From NCBI GenBank assembly GCA_019828565.1, contig JAHDYR010000053.1:434001-498000 (forward strand): 64,000 nt of DNA, written 5' to 3'. This DNA is from Carpediemonas membranifera. Its lineage: Eukaryota > Fornicata. Under the pieces are notes generated by a model. The model did no database searches. It was not told the DNA's origin and saw only the letters and a list, made by a program, of their open reading frames with translations. How positions within the stretch are numbered: position 1 is the first letter of the stretch; each line of letters starts with the position of its first letter. The translations under genes and the position numbers were made by a program. Shown one piece after another: positions 19,561 through 28,320 of this stretch.

Positions 19561-20217
19561 ATGAGCCAGGACGCTGAAGAAACTATAGAGGAGCTTGAAA
19601 AGGAGCTGTTGGAAAGCCCTGGCTACGAAGATCACAATGACCAGTTCGGTGCTGACGAAACAGGTGATGCCAAGCCAAAAGACAGTGGCGACGATGCCAG
19701 AGACGGCAACGATGATGTGGACGACCTCGAGAACGAGCTTGATGAGCTTGAGAAGGATGTTGATGAGACACACCGCAAGATCGAGGAGACCCGCCAGCAG
19801 CTCGCTGGCAGCCACGGCATGTCCGTCGAGTCCCTCGGCGTGACCCGCGAGGAGGACGAACGCTCCGTTTTCATCACTGGCTTCGATCCTGCCGCCACCG
19901 ATAAGGACATCGAAGGCTACTTCGCCAAATGCGGGGAGATTGTTCGTGTAACGATCAAGCGCACCCCCGCCGGCGGCAGCAAGGGCCAGGCGTTCATCGA
20001 GTTCAAGGACTTCGACTCTGTGAAGATGGCTGTGATGCTCCACGACTCAATCTTCCGCGGAAGAGAGATCAGAGTGCTTCCCAAGCGGACTAACATCCCA
20101 GGGATGGGGGTCAAGAGGCTGAACACCCGTGGCAGGGGTGGTTATCGTGGTCGCGGCGGCCGGGGCGGGTTCCGGGCCCGCGGGGGGTATAGAGGAAGAG
20201 GCCGGGGCCGGTACTGA
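19561..20217 (+). CDS. PABPN1-like nuclear poly(A)-binding protein
   Basis: 218 aa. The order of parts matches PABPN1/Pabp2: an acidic N-terminus, a coiled coil (about residues 55-80, ENELDELEKDVDETHRKIEE), one RRM (about residues 99-175) and an Arg/Gly-rich tail. In the RRM, RNP2 is SVFITGF and RNP1 is KGQAFIEF; the segment LHDSIFRGREIRVLPKRTN is characteristic of the family (human LDESLFRGRQIKVIPKRTN). The tail has repeated RGRGG and GYRGR. The family binds poly(A) tails, stimulates poly(A) polymerase and acts in nuclear mRNA export. The plus-strand ATG is preceded by the 18-mer at 19509-19526. Confidence 0.9.
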   Translation: MSQDAEETIEELEKELLESPGYEDHNDQFGADETGDAKPKDSGDDARDGNDDVDDLENELDELEKDVDETHRKIEETRQQLAGSHGMSVESLGVTREEDERSVFITGFDPAATDKDIEGYFAKCGEIVRVTIKRTPAGGSKGQAFIEFKDFDSVKMAVMLHDSIFRGREIRVLPKRTNIPGMGVKRLNTRGRGGYRGRGGRGGFRARGGYRGRGRGRY

Positions 20218-20333
20218 GGCGATGAGCGGCGATTTGATAAATGAATGCGAACGGTGGAGAGGGGGTGGAGGATGCATCAGTGTGTCTGAGTAGGCTGACT
20301 TCCAGTGGTGAATATTTCGAGGAAGGTTGGGTA

Positions 20334-20557
20334 GTGTGTCTTAAAGTGCGGTGGCCATGGTGGAGACACTGCCGTTGGGGTAGAAGTAGTTCTGCCGTTG
20401 AGGTGCTGATTGTAAAGATACCCCCCTTAATTTCTGAGCACTGGGCTCCTGGGTATTATATATAAACGGTTTTATGTAAACATCCGTGTTGCTGGGCTTG
20501 GAACTTCACTCGTGGCCATCATTTGATCACTGCTGGCCACCGCACTTTAAGACACAC
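20334..20557. repeat. Perfect 24-bp inverted repeat around a 176-bp spacer
   Basis: Arms 20334-20357 and 20534-20557 are exact reverse complements. The right arm ends two bases before the ATG at 20559 and contains CGCACTTTAAG, so the CLAMP-like gene's initiator-like element sits in it and an inverted copy lies 200 bp upstream. The spacer has no ORF. It could be a palindromic regulatory region or a small inverted-repeat element. 20218-20333 is the 3' flank of the PABPN1-like gene. Confidence 0.75.
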
Positions 20558-20558
20558 G

Positions 20559-21473
20559 ATGATGACCAATTTGAGCGAAATGGAGCTTACGAGCGTTTAT
20601 TTGGTCAGTTCTATGATGAAACCTTACTCAGTGGGTCGATAAGTTCAAGTTTTCTCGCGGGAAAAGCAATATTTCTCGAGATTTCAGCGATGCACGCTCT
20701 TTTGCAGAGCTTGTTGAGCAAATCCAGCCATCGCTTGCAACAGCAGATCATTATCCCGAAGCATTTTCGATCCTCGAGAAAGAAAAGAATTGGCGGCATG
20801 CCAGTGGTACGTTATCAGCCTAGTCGGTTACTCAGAAAAGATCCTTGCCAAGCTTGGCATCGAGCTCACAGAGGAAGAGGTCGCAGAGCTTGCCGGGTCC
20901 ACTCCCGGTGCTATCGAGAATTTCCTCTTTCTAGTTCGCCCATCTCTTGAATCTTACGTACCCAGGAAGCGGAACATCGTCCATCGTGAAAGTGCAAAAC
21001 CCAAGTCATATATTGAGCGGCATATGACGGGGACAAAGCAGGTCAGCGCTGGGGCTAGGTCGACCCGTTCCCAGAGCCCGAGACAGCACCCCAAGGCCTC
21101 TCGCCCCAAACCAAGAGCTGGGCCCGGGATCCCAAAGCCAAGGCCCAGCCCCAGGCCGAGCTCAACCCGACGCGCCGCCCCTATGCCTTCTGAGCGTCCC
21201 TACCCAGCTCGCTCAGTCGCCTCTTTCGAGTCAGACGACTCAGCCTCGTCTTACCACTCGTCGGGCAGCGACAAGGAGATCGAGCGAGACTTCGACGAGG
21301 TGTCTACAAAGGGTGGGCCGACTATTGAGGCTTATATCAGGATGAAACACGAGCTGGATGAGAAGATGAAGCTCGTGGCTTTATTAGAGGAGAAGAACAG
21401 GCAGCTCCAGCGGCTCGCGAGGGTGAGAGGGGACCAGGTTGAGTTACTCAAGCGGCACCTGGCTGGTGTATGA
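20559..21473 (+). CDS. CLAMP/SPEF1-like CH-domain microtubule protein, two introns
   Basis: Exons 20559-20603, 20632-20806 and 20836-21473 give 285 aa. Removing introns of 28 and 29 nt yields a continuous SPEF1-type calponin-homology domain (about residues 8-110): LTSVYLWVDKF, NISRDFSD with the family's RDFSD motif, NWRHASEKILAKLGI (human SPEF1 has NWSHLNRKVLNKLNF) and STPGAIENFLFLV. A 100-residue Pro/Ser/Arg linker and a C-terminal coiled coil (YIRMKHELDEKMKLVALLEE) follow. SPEF1/CLAMP bundles microtubules in the axonemal central apparatus and in cortical arrays. CCGCACTTTAAG, an initiator-like variant, is 10 nt from the ATG. Without splicing no frame carries the whole domain. Confidence 0.9.
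20604..20631 (+). other. Spliceosomal intron, 28 nt
   Basis: Donor GTCAGT, acceptor TTACTCAG. Splicing joins VYL to WVDKF as in SPEF1 proteins. Confidence 0.85.
20807..20835 (+). other. Spliceosomal intron, 29 nt
   Basis: Donor GTACGT, acceptor TTACTCAG. Splicing joins NWRHAS to EKILAKLG with no gap relative to SPEF1. The unspliced frame ends at a TAG. Confidence 0.85.
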
Positions 21474-22135
21474 GGTGGTGTTGTGTTGCTGGACCAGGAT
21501 GAAGGGTCGGCTGGCCTTTGTACATACGCTTGTGAGGTAATATAAATGGAGGAGGACTTGGGCAATTATGCGATAAATTGGACTTTGGGGTTGGCTTCAT
21601 GTGAGGCAGTGTGCAAGATGCTATTCAGACCACATGAGCTTGCGTGCGGCTAGGTGACATTTACTGCTGACGAATCTTCTTTCGTGTGAACAGACAGACC
21701 AACACTGGTCTGCTCGGTTTCATTCCGTGGTTGTGTCAACTGTACAAAGTCACACCTCACCCATCTTCCCGCACTCACAACAGACTACATTCCGTCGTGT
21801 GGGCGTTGTTAGACTAGCACCACATTACAGGCGATTCATCCCGTCTTAGACCATGTCACAATTGAGCGTTTTGTATCATAGTTTTCAGTCACAGTCCGAA
21901 GCATATTTATGATGGACTGATTTAACTCACACTTGCCATGACTGACGAGCTATTCCCTACTAAAGGACTGTCTCATGATTTTACCAGGTTGTGCGAGTGA
22001 GGGGAAAGTCCTACATTGCTTCGTCGATCAGAAGCTGCAATGATTTTGATGAATACTCAATCTACCAACTGCGATAAGCATTTCAGGGCGCAAGACTTAC
22101 TAGTCCAGTACTCAAATTTGACTATCAGAACGGGA
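21474..22135. other. Intergenic flank left of the retroelement island
   Basis: 662 bp with no convincing gene. A hairpin at 21695-21712 has a 7-bp stem (CAGACCA/TGGTCTG) and a 4-nt loop. The stretch is less GC-rich than the genes. It ends with GGGATGG at the left end of the YR retrotransposon. Confidence 0.5.
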
Positions 22136-22296
22136 TGGCGCTACATCGTCAGTAAGGTTACCTCGGGTAACGGGCCCGGAGCGGAGGGCGATGCGATAGC
22201 CTCACTCCGGGCAAAAGGTGTTTCGCCGGTCAGGCGAGTCACGCAGTTTATGCGGACAGAATGGCGCAGGGTTCGGATCCGCCGGATCCGACGGCA
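22136..22296 (+). repeat. Split direct repeat A1 (161 bp)
   Basis: Identical to 39903-40063 as far as I can read. It contains CACGCAGTTTATG and the gag start codon at 22261. Confidence 0.95.
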
Positions 22297-22815
22297 ACAC
22301 GCTTAGATAAGCTAGAAGCTTCAATCAATTCCATGTCCGAAGCCCTGAACAGGCTTGCTCCTCCGCCTCCGCCAGAGAAAGAACCTGACGACGAAATGCT
22401 CGAAAGTTCCACCGTTGCTAGGTTCAATACCTCCGAATCGTTGGAGGAGGACACGATGGAGGACATAGATGCAACTCTGGCAGAGATGGACACCTTCTCG
22501 GAGTTACCAAGCAAGAGACCTCTCAAGGCAGAAGCGAAGTGGCTTCAACGCGTTGTCGTGATCACTAGTGCTCTCCCAGATTCCGCGACGAAACAACGTC
22601 TTCTTCTCGAACTACAGGCTCGTAGAATGGTCCTAGACCTCAAAGATGATAACTGGTCCGATGCCACGACCGAGCTGTTTCAGGACCTCTTCAACAGCAC
22701 AGAAAGCAAGAGCAGCCGCACCATCGCTTACTGCGCAGCGAAGGCCCGCTCTAAGGGCAGGCGTAAGGACACCAGCGGTAACATGGGGGGGTTTCACAAG
22801 AAGAAGAGAACATAA
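22261..22815 (+). CDS. Gag-like protein of the YR retrotransposon
   Basis: 184 aa from the ATG at 22261, which lies inside repeat A1, 10 nt after the element CGCAGTTTATG. N-terminal short coiled coil (LDKLEASINSMSEALNRL), a PPPPPEKEP linker, an acidic region and a helical domain (KWLQRVVVITSALPDS) with a basic tail ending GFHKKKRT. No zinc knuckle. Position and size fit the gag ORF of YR retrotransposons, and the RT frame overlaps it by 170 nt. Identity is inferred from context. Confidence 0.65.
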   Translation: MAQGSDPPDPTATRLDKLEASINSMSEALNRLAPPPPPEKEPDDEMLESSTVARFNTSESLEEDTMEDIDATLAEMDTFSELPSKRPLKAEAKWLQRVVVITSALPDSATKQRLLLELQARRMVLDLKDDNWSDATTELFQDLFNSTESKSSRTIAYCAAKARSKGRRKDTSGNMGGFHKKKRT

Positions 22816-23911
22816 CAACCTCTGTTCATCAATTCCCGTCGATGAACGCGAGGTGGTGGTTATGGGAAAGGCTCGGCGCCTCGGACGAGGTGGTCGGCTG
22901 GCTCCGTCACGGCGTACCTATCAAGCTAACAGGCACTCCCCGCCACCCACGCCACAACGGCGCCTGGACCCACGGCTCACCCCAAGGCTCGACGAGATGG
23001 TCCGACTTGGCGTGATCTCACCCTGTACCAGCGGGCAACTCCGGCACAGTGCCCCGCTCTTCGCGGTTGCAAAGGGCGAGCACGATGTCCGCCCGGTACA
23101 CGACCTACGCGACCTCAACGCAATCACTGCGGAGACGCGGGTCTTCCGGCTCTTCGGCCTAAAACGAGCAGTGCGCAACCTCAAGCGCAACGACTTCATG
23201 CTCAAGATCGACTTAGCCTCCGGCTACCACCAGATGGGTGTGGCTCCGACCGACTCCACGCTACTGGGGATCGTCCTCCCGAACGGGCAGGCGTACAGAT
23301 ACAACACACTAGGGTTCGGCTGGACCGCTGCCCCGTTCGTGTTCCAGTCTACGTCCATCCAGCTAGCAAAGATACTCGCGAACCGCTTCAACGTGACAAT
23401 AGCGGTGTACCTCGACGACTTTCTCATCTCACATCGGTCACGTCGCCACCTAGCAGACGCCGCTCCCCAAATAGTCGCGCTCATGAGGTCGCTGGGAGCT
23501 ATCCCAGGGCTCAACAAGTGCATCCTAACTCCCACACAACGCCTGGAGTACCTAGGAGTCACCATCAACACAGCCGCCGAGACACTGCAGATTTCCAAGG
23601 ACAGAGCCGATCGCTATGCAACATCAATCGAGCAGGCCCTCAGGGCCGGCAGGATCGATGCAACCGAGTGGCAACGCCTACTAGGCCGCCTCTCGTTCTT
23701 CGCAAGTACGACACAGTTCGCCAGGCTCCAGCTCAGATCACTCCAGGCCCTACATCCCGCCCCGACGCTTCACATCTCGCAGCAGATGCGTCGCCAGCTC
23801 AACAGCTGGCTAGCGCTGCTCAGAGATCGTCCATCCAGACCCTTCGCTCAGGCCAGGGCAGACTGGGAGATCAAGGACGAACTCCAGCTCTCGGTCGCAT
23901 CCGACGCGTCC
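22646..23911 (+). CDS. Reverse transcriptase/RNase H, interrupted (part 1: RT)
   Basis: RT frame, +1 relative to gag and overlapping it. Motifs of a DIRS/Ngaro-type RT: VRPVHDLRDLNAIT, MLKIDLASGYHQMGV, LGFGWTAAPFVFQ, the catalytic YLDDFLI and LEYLGVTI. RNase H begins at LQLSVASDAS and is cut by the first LINE at 23911. It continues at 30812-30931 (SFAWGACLFNG... up to AIGQ), is cut again by the second LINE, and resumes at 38137-39096 with AIKLTPTQRTRTQLAIFSDN and HIAGHLNVQADRLSR. The first in-frame ATG is at 22646, but the functional start may be a frameshift from gag. Confidence 0.9.
23900..23911 (+). repeat. Left target-site duplication of LINE copy 1
   Basis: TCCGACGCGTCC, identical to 30800-30811. 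Confidence 0.95.
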
Positions 23912-23927
23912 AAAAATTTTCCGCACC

Positions 23928-24473
23928 ATGGGCAAAAGTAGTTCTGGCTACAGAGGCCCAATCTTAGCGAAAGACACTGGTCCGCAACCACAAAGTACCA
24001 CTGCTGCTCAAAGCAGTATCGCCGACCAACGCTTCCTGACGAGGAAGCACCTCAAATATGTTTCATCCGCCCCTCCTGTCCTCAAAAGACAACTACTAGC
24101 AGGCATTGCCTTTATTGGGGACCCCGTAATCATCCATCCCTTCAAAACTGAGCTTGCAACACACTCATCGACGGGCAATTTCGTCTCGGTGGCAATCCCA
24201 AACCTAAAACGGGACAACGCCCGCTATAAGCGGGCTAAGGATGCCTGTAATGACCTACTCCAAGATGCTGAGCACCTTGCAGCTGCATTTGGGCTCTCCA
24301 TCCGGGAAGGTATCCTCAAACTCTTTCCCCTCATTGCCTATGATCTTGTCCACACGGTTGGAACGCTTAAGGCTGCCCTAATCCACTGCAGGTTCACGGG
24401 ACTCCCCCAGCTAGCAGCATGGACTGGAGCAAGTTCGCAGATTTCATCTCCGCCAGATGCCCTACAGTGTTAG
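23928..24473 (+). CDS. LINE copy 1 ORF1 protein
   Basis: 181 aa, start ATG in CACCATGGGC. Basic and Ser/Thr/Gln-rich N-terminus, then a predicted helical domain (KRAKDACNDLLQDAEHLAAAFGLSIREGILKLF). No zinc knuckle, RRM or coiled coil visible. ORF1 proteins of LINEs usually bind the element RNA; this one is not recognised by sequence. It overlaps ORF2 by 55 nt in the -1 frame, and the same overlap is kept in copy 2. Confidence 0.7.
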   Translation: MGKSSSGYRGPILAKDTGPQPQSTTAAQSSIADQRFLTRKHLKYVSSAPPVLKRQLLAGIAFIGDPVIIHPFKTELATHSSTGNFVSVAIPNLKRDNARYKRAKDACNDLLQDAEHLAAAFGLSIREGILKLFPLIAYDLVHTVGTLKAALIHCRFTGLPQLAAWTGASSQISSPPDALQC

Positions 24474-27400
24474 ACCAACGGAACGATCCTTGGCCTCCAA
24501 CCATATCCACTGTCCCGAACTCTCCGAGCCTGACATGGCAGGCAGTCGGTCAAAGAGAGCCTCTTGGTCCCCGCATCGCTCACTCCGGCCGGCCCGGCCC
24601 CATTGTATCTCCGGATGGTCTCAACCTCACGCCGTTCATGGGCCTCGAGGTAATCCACTTACTGTATGGCGCCTCTCCCGTGTTGGGAGGACATGCGATG
24701 ACTGAGCTTTATGCCGAATGGGGTGGAGCCACAGCGGCCGACCTTCAGTCTTCCTTATCGAATACCTTATCAGACAGCCTTATCTCTCCCATTCGCCGGA
24801 AGGCCTATCCAGTCGATGACTCTACTATATCCATAAGTTCCTGTTCAAACTCTGATGTTGAGCTCGCAAGCCCGATCCCTGTTAGCGTGGAAGAGGTTGC
24901 GCGGCAGATTCGGAAAGAAATATCGTCTTGCGAAGAGAACAGCATTTATCCATCATCCCCGATCGTAGCTGAGGAGCCTAACGCCCGTTGGGGCCCTCTC
25001 ATGAGCATCCCAGTTCACGCCGACGGCAACTGTGGCCTTCACTCACTTGCTGTCTCTCTGGGTATGACGGGCCTGACGAGACGAGAAGCCGTGTCGAAAC
25101 TTGCCTCCGCCATCCAGAATGGTACAGTGGATCTTAACTCCTCGTGGAGATCCACGGTGCGCACTTTAACCACACACACCACCGCTAGCGACATTGGTAG
25201 TGCCTTCCTATCCACCACAGACCTCCGCAATATTGCATCGCTCTTCGGAAAAAATGTGCTTATTGCTCATCGATATGATGCCAACACAGTCTCAGTAACC
25301 ATCCCAGCATTATCCGAGTTCTCTACACTTCCTCTCAATATTGACGCGCTCAAAACGATGCTCAAAACCGATTACATCCTCATTAGACTAAGTGCTCTGC
25401 ACTTCACGCCTCTTTTTCCGTCTGTGAGGAGCGCAGAAGCAAGGCGCCTGCAATATGCTGAATATCGTCCAAGAAGAGCCCCCTCTAGTGTGGCTCGCAA
25501 CAACATCGCCGCTGAAGGCCTCGATAGCGCCCCCTCTAGTGTGGCCCGCAACAACCGTGATGGCGTCCATGGCGCTCTCATAGGCTTGTCTGGCAAGAGA
25601 GAGGGTCCTGTTTCTCATATCCTAGTGGTCGACTTTGAAGGACTAGGAACTGCCGTAGACCGCAGAGCCACCAAACAGAGTCGCGTCTCATATCCCGTAG
25701 AGGCCGGCGCCACACTCCTAGCCCGCGTCAAGGATCCTGAAACGGGGATAATGATGTGGGACGTCGCAGGGGTCCACTGGGGCGGCTTAGAAGTTGATAT
25801 CCCAGCGCAGTTAATGCAGACAGCTTTATACCAAGCGGCAGTTGTTCATGGGTGTCCTCCCATGAGCTTCAGAGTACACCCCGACCACCCCGGGATCTCA
25901 TTCCCCAGCCCGACCGACTGGCTTCACCACCTCACGGTCATAGTGAGCTCCCTCCCGAACTGCATCATGGTCGCCAAAGACCCGAGACTTGAGAACTCCG
26001 TCCTAGAGTCATGGGTCTCGGAAAGCGATGCCCCCTTCCTTGACAAGGTCTATGACATAAGTGATCTAGAGTCCATAGACAAAAGATCCTTTGGGCATAT
26101 CCATGACTACTGCCGTTCACCCGAGTTCTCTGAGGCGATGTCGATAGCCCAATGTCTCACAATGGTGAAGTGCCCCTGCCCGTACCACATTGGAACAGAT
26201 CCAGGCTACCATTGTGCTCTCAGTGACACTGTAGCTTTCGCGGCGGTACTGCACACAGTCTCATGTCTCGACCGAACATCTAGGGGAGCTATCACATCCA
26301 CGTACTCTGAAATCACTGATGCATGGAGGAAAGACTTGGATGTCCTCATCGGCAACTGGTCCTCTCTCCTGCCCGACCTGGCCGTGCTACTACTCCAAGA
26401 CCTCCACCTGCCAACGCTTGAGGAGCTGCACCACATCCTCAAGGAGTACGTAATAGCACCTAAGGGTGGCTGCTCCTTCCCCACAGGTGATAGGGCCAGA
26501 CAGGCTATGACGCGCCGTCAATTTATTGCAGTGCGGAGCCCAGCTCGGCGAGGGTGGGAATGGTTTGATCCTCTTGCCAAGATGATAGCGGTGGCGGATG
26601 CGGCAGGCATAGTCCCTCCAAACAGCCTAGAACAGCCATTCATCAGGATAGCGACGGTGAATAACGACAGCTCCTTCAGCAATCAGTTGACGGCTCAGCA
26701 AGTTTACTGGGAGTGCCCTCCTCACCGAGACCTACCGCAATCTGCTGCAGAGCTTCTGGCTCTCAACGTTCCTCCCTCGGCAGACAACTCCAAAGGAGTA
26801 GTCAAGAGGTCCTACAGAGCGCCGGATCATTGGTTTCTAGTCCCGAGAATCCCCAACAAGCCAGTGCGAGGGCTCCGCAAAGTCAGACTGAGAGGGCCCA
26901 TGACTCGAGGAGACATGGATGCCCTCATACAGAAGGCAGAAACAGCATGGGTCAGCGAAGCGTGGGACCTTTCTCCGGTGTTCAAAGCTCTCCAGAGTGC
27001 CCGAGCTCACGACGGTAACTGGAGTAAGGTTGAGCCACCGGCTTCTTCCACGCCAGCTCCAAGCTTAGCCACGCGAGTCTCGCCTGCGACCTTCAGGAAT
27101 CAGAGAGGGCGAAGTCAAGCAGGTAGACGACCAGTAAATGGTCACCTCTACTCGTGGAATTGCACATCACTCAACATCACCAAGATGACTCTTGCTCTAG
27201 TACAAGACGTGGACATCATGGCCATTCAGGAGCTATGGTGGTGGGCCCAGTCCCCGGAGCTGCCCACAACGAATGACAAGGTCCTGCTATACCACGGAGT
27301 GATCAAGTCAGAGTCCGAGACAAAGCATCTAGGCGTAGGCATCATGCTGAGGAAGGAATTAGCTGAGCTCTGCACATACGTCGAGAACCAACCCCACTCT

Positions 27401-28291
27401 CCAAGGTTGATTCAAGCTGACCTAGGCTGCGTGTTTGTAACAGCTGGCAAACTGAAGGTCCGTGTCATGTCCATCTATAGTCCATGCACGGGAGCACAAG
27501 CCAAGAAAGAGTTCCACACTCTACTGTCCTCCGAGGTGAAGAAAGCTATTGAGCAAGGGCTCCAAGTTCTTGTCATGGGAGACTTCAACACGAACCTACT
27601 AGATCCATCGACGCTGTGGGCTACCACCCTAAAGGAGTGTGGCTTGAGACTGGTAGTGCCCGACGGCCCGACCTTCATGGACAGAGTAATTGATGGCATC
27701 GCAGCAACACCTAAGCTGGCTGATCTCATCGAGAAGCCGCTCACAGTATCCCTTGAACCCAAAGGACACAGAGCGGTTGTAGCAAGATCAGGCATAACGG
27801 GTTACTTTCGCACGAGGAGCAAGGCAACAGCAGTCCTCAACGAAAGACATGTGGCTAACGTACTTGAATGCAGCAAGGATCATCGAAAGGCGAGGACTCT
27901 CCTGAGGAACATCAGCCACCTTGATGTCGACCAAGCCTTTCAAAGCCTGACGTCGACTATCAACCGATGGGCGTTGGTGGACACTGCGGCCTCACATGAA
28001 GTGAGAGAAGTCGAGAGAGCAGAAGACTACGACCACTGGTTTGTCGCCGGAGAGCAGATCGGTATTTCCCCTGAACGGCTCTATGAGCTCATCATTGAGG
28101 ATCATCGCCACCAACATCAGCTCAAGGAGAGGACGAGCAGAGGCCCCAAAGCTCTCGTGTGCTCTGAGCTATCATCAGCAATGCTATCAGTAGCGTTAGC
28201 ATCCTCGGAGAGCCACGCCCACTCAACACTCAAAGCCTACCATGCCCGAGCCAAGCGAGTCTCTGAGAGCATGGATGTCATGTCCCCCTGA
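24419..28291 (+). CDS. LINE copy 1 ORF2: OTU protease, DEDDh-like exonuclease, AP endonuclease
   Basis: 1290 aa. Residues about 195-338 are an OTU-type cysteine protease: HADGNCGLHSL holds the nucleophile Cys (DGNC motif) and LIRLSALHFTPL the His. Residues about 400-610 look like a DEDDh 3'-5' exonuclease: VVDFEGLG (ExoI DxE), VAKDPRLENSVL (possible ExoII) and YHCALSDTVAFAAVL (ExoIII H-x-A-x-x-D). Residues about 905-1120 are an exonuclease-endonuclease-phosphatase domain: YSWNCTSLNI, IMAIQELWWW, VLVMGDFNTNLLDP and EPKGHRAVV. OTU proteases cleave ubiquitin-type bonds; the endonuclease nicks target DNA for priming. The frame ends at a TGA after MDVMSP, caused by a five-C run where copy 2 has four. 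RT lies in another frame. Confidence 0.85.
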   Translation: MDWSKFADFISARCPTVLDQRNDPWPPTISTVPNSPSLTWQAVGQREPLGPRIAHSGRPGPIVSPDGLNLTPFMGLEVIHLLYGASPVLGGHAMTELYAEWGGATAADLQSSLSNTLSDSLISPIRRKAYPVDDSTISISSCSNSDVELASPIPVSVEEVARQIRKEISSCEENSIYPSSPIVAEEPNARWGPLMSIPVHADGNCGLHSLAVSLGMTGLTRREAVSKLASAIQNGTVDLNSSWRSTVRTLTTHTTASDIGSAFLSTTDLRNIASLFGKNVLIAHRYDANTVSVTIPALSEFSTLPLNIDALKTMLKTDYILIRLSALHFTPLFPSVRSAEARRLQYAEYRPRRAPSSVARNNIAAEGLDSAPSSVARNNRDGVHGALIGLSGKREGPVSHILVVDFEGLGTAVDRRATKQSRVSYPVEAGATLLARVKDPETGIMMWDVAGVHWGGLEVDIPAQLMQTALYQAAVVHGCPPMSFRVHPDHPGISFPSPTDWLHHLTVIVSSLPNCIMVAKDPRLENSVLESWVSESDAPFLDKVYDISDLESIDKRSFGHIHDYCRSPEFSEAMSIAQCLTMVKCPCPYHIGTDPGYHCALSDTVAFAAVLHTVSCLDRTSRGAITSTYSEITDAWRKDLDVLIGNWSSLLPDLAVLLLQDLHLPTLEELHHILKEYVIAPKGGCSFPTGDRARQAMTRRQFIAVRSPARRGWEWFDPLAKMIAVADAAGIVPPNSLEQPFIRIATVNNDSSFSNQLTAQQVYWECPPHRDLPQSAAELLALNVPPSADNSKGVVKRSYRAPDHWFLVPRIPNKPVRGLRKVRLRGPMTRGDMDALIQKAETAWVSEAWDLSPVFKALQSARAHDGNWSKVEPPASSTPAPSLATRVSPATFRNQRGRSQAGRRPVNGHLYSWNCTSLNITKMTLALVQDVDIMAIQELWWWAQSPELPTTNDKVLLYHGVIKSESETKHLGVGIMLRKELAELCTYVENQPHSPRLIQADLGCVFVTAGKLKVRVMSIYSPCTGAQAKKEFHTLLSSEVKKAIEQGLQVLVMGDFNTNLLDPSTLWATTLKECGLRLVVPDGPTFMDRVIDGIAATPKLADLIEKPLTVSLEPKGHRAVVARSGITGYFRTRSKATAVLNERHVANVLECSKDHRKARTLLRNISHLDVDQAFQSLTSTINRWALVDTAASHEVREVERAEDYDHWFVAGEQIGISPERLYELIIEDHRHQHQLKERTSRGPKALVCSELSSAMLSVALASSESHAHSTLKAYHARAKRVSESMDVMSP
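25479..25555 (+). repeat. Minisatellite seed in LINE copy 1 (two modules)
   Basis: Two copies of a module encoding APSSVARNN with one 19-nt spacer (IAAEGLDS). The same module occurs eight times in copy 2. Confidence 0.85.
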
Positions 28292-28320
28292 ATTCTTTAG
28301 ATACGTCCATTGGAAGCTTT

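Noticed and set aside
22016-22306. ORF across the left end of the YR element
   Set aside because: It runs from flank into repeat A1 out of frame with gag.
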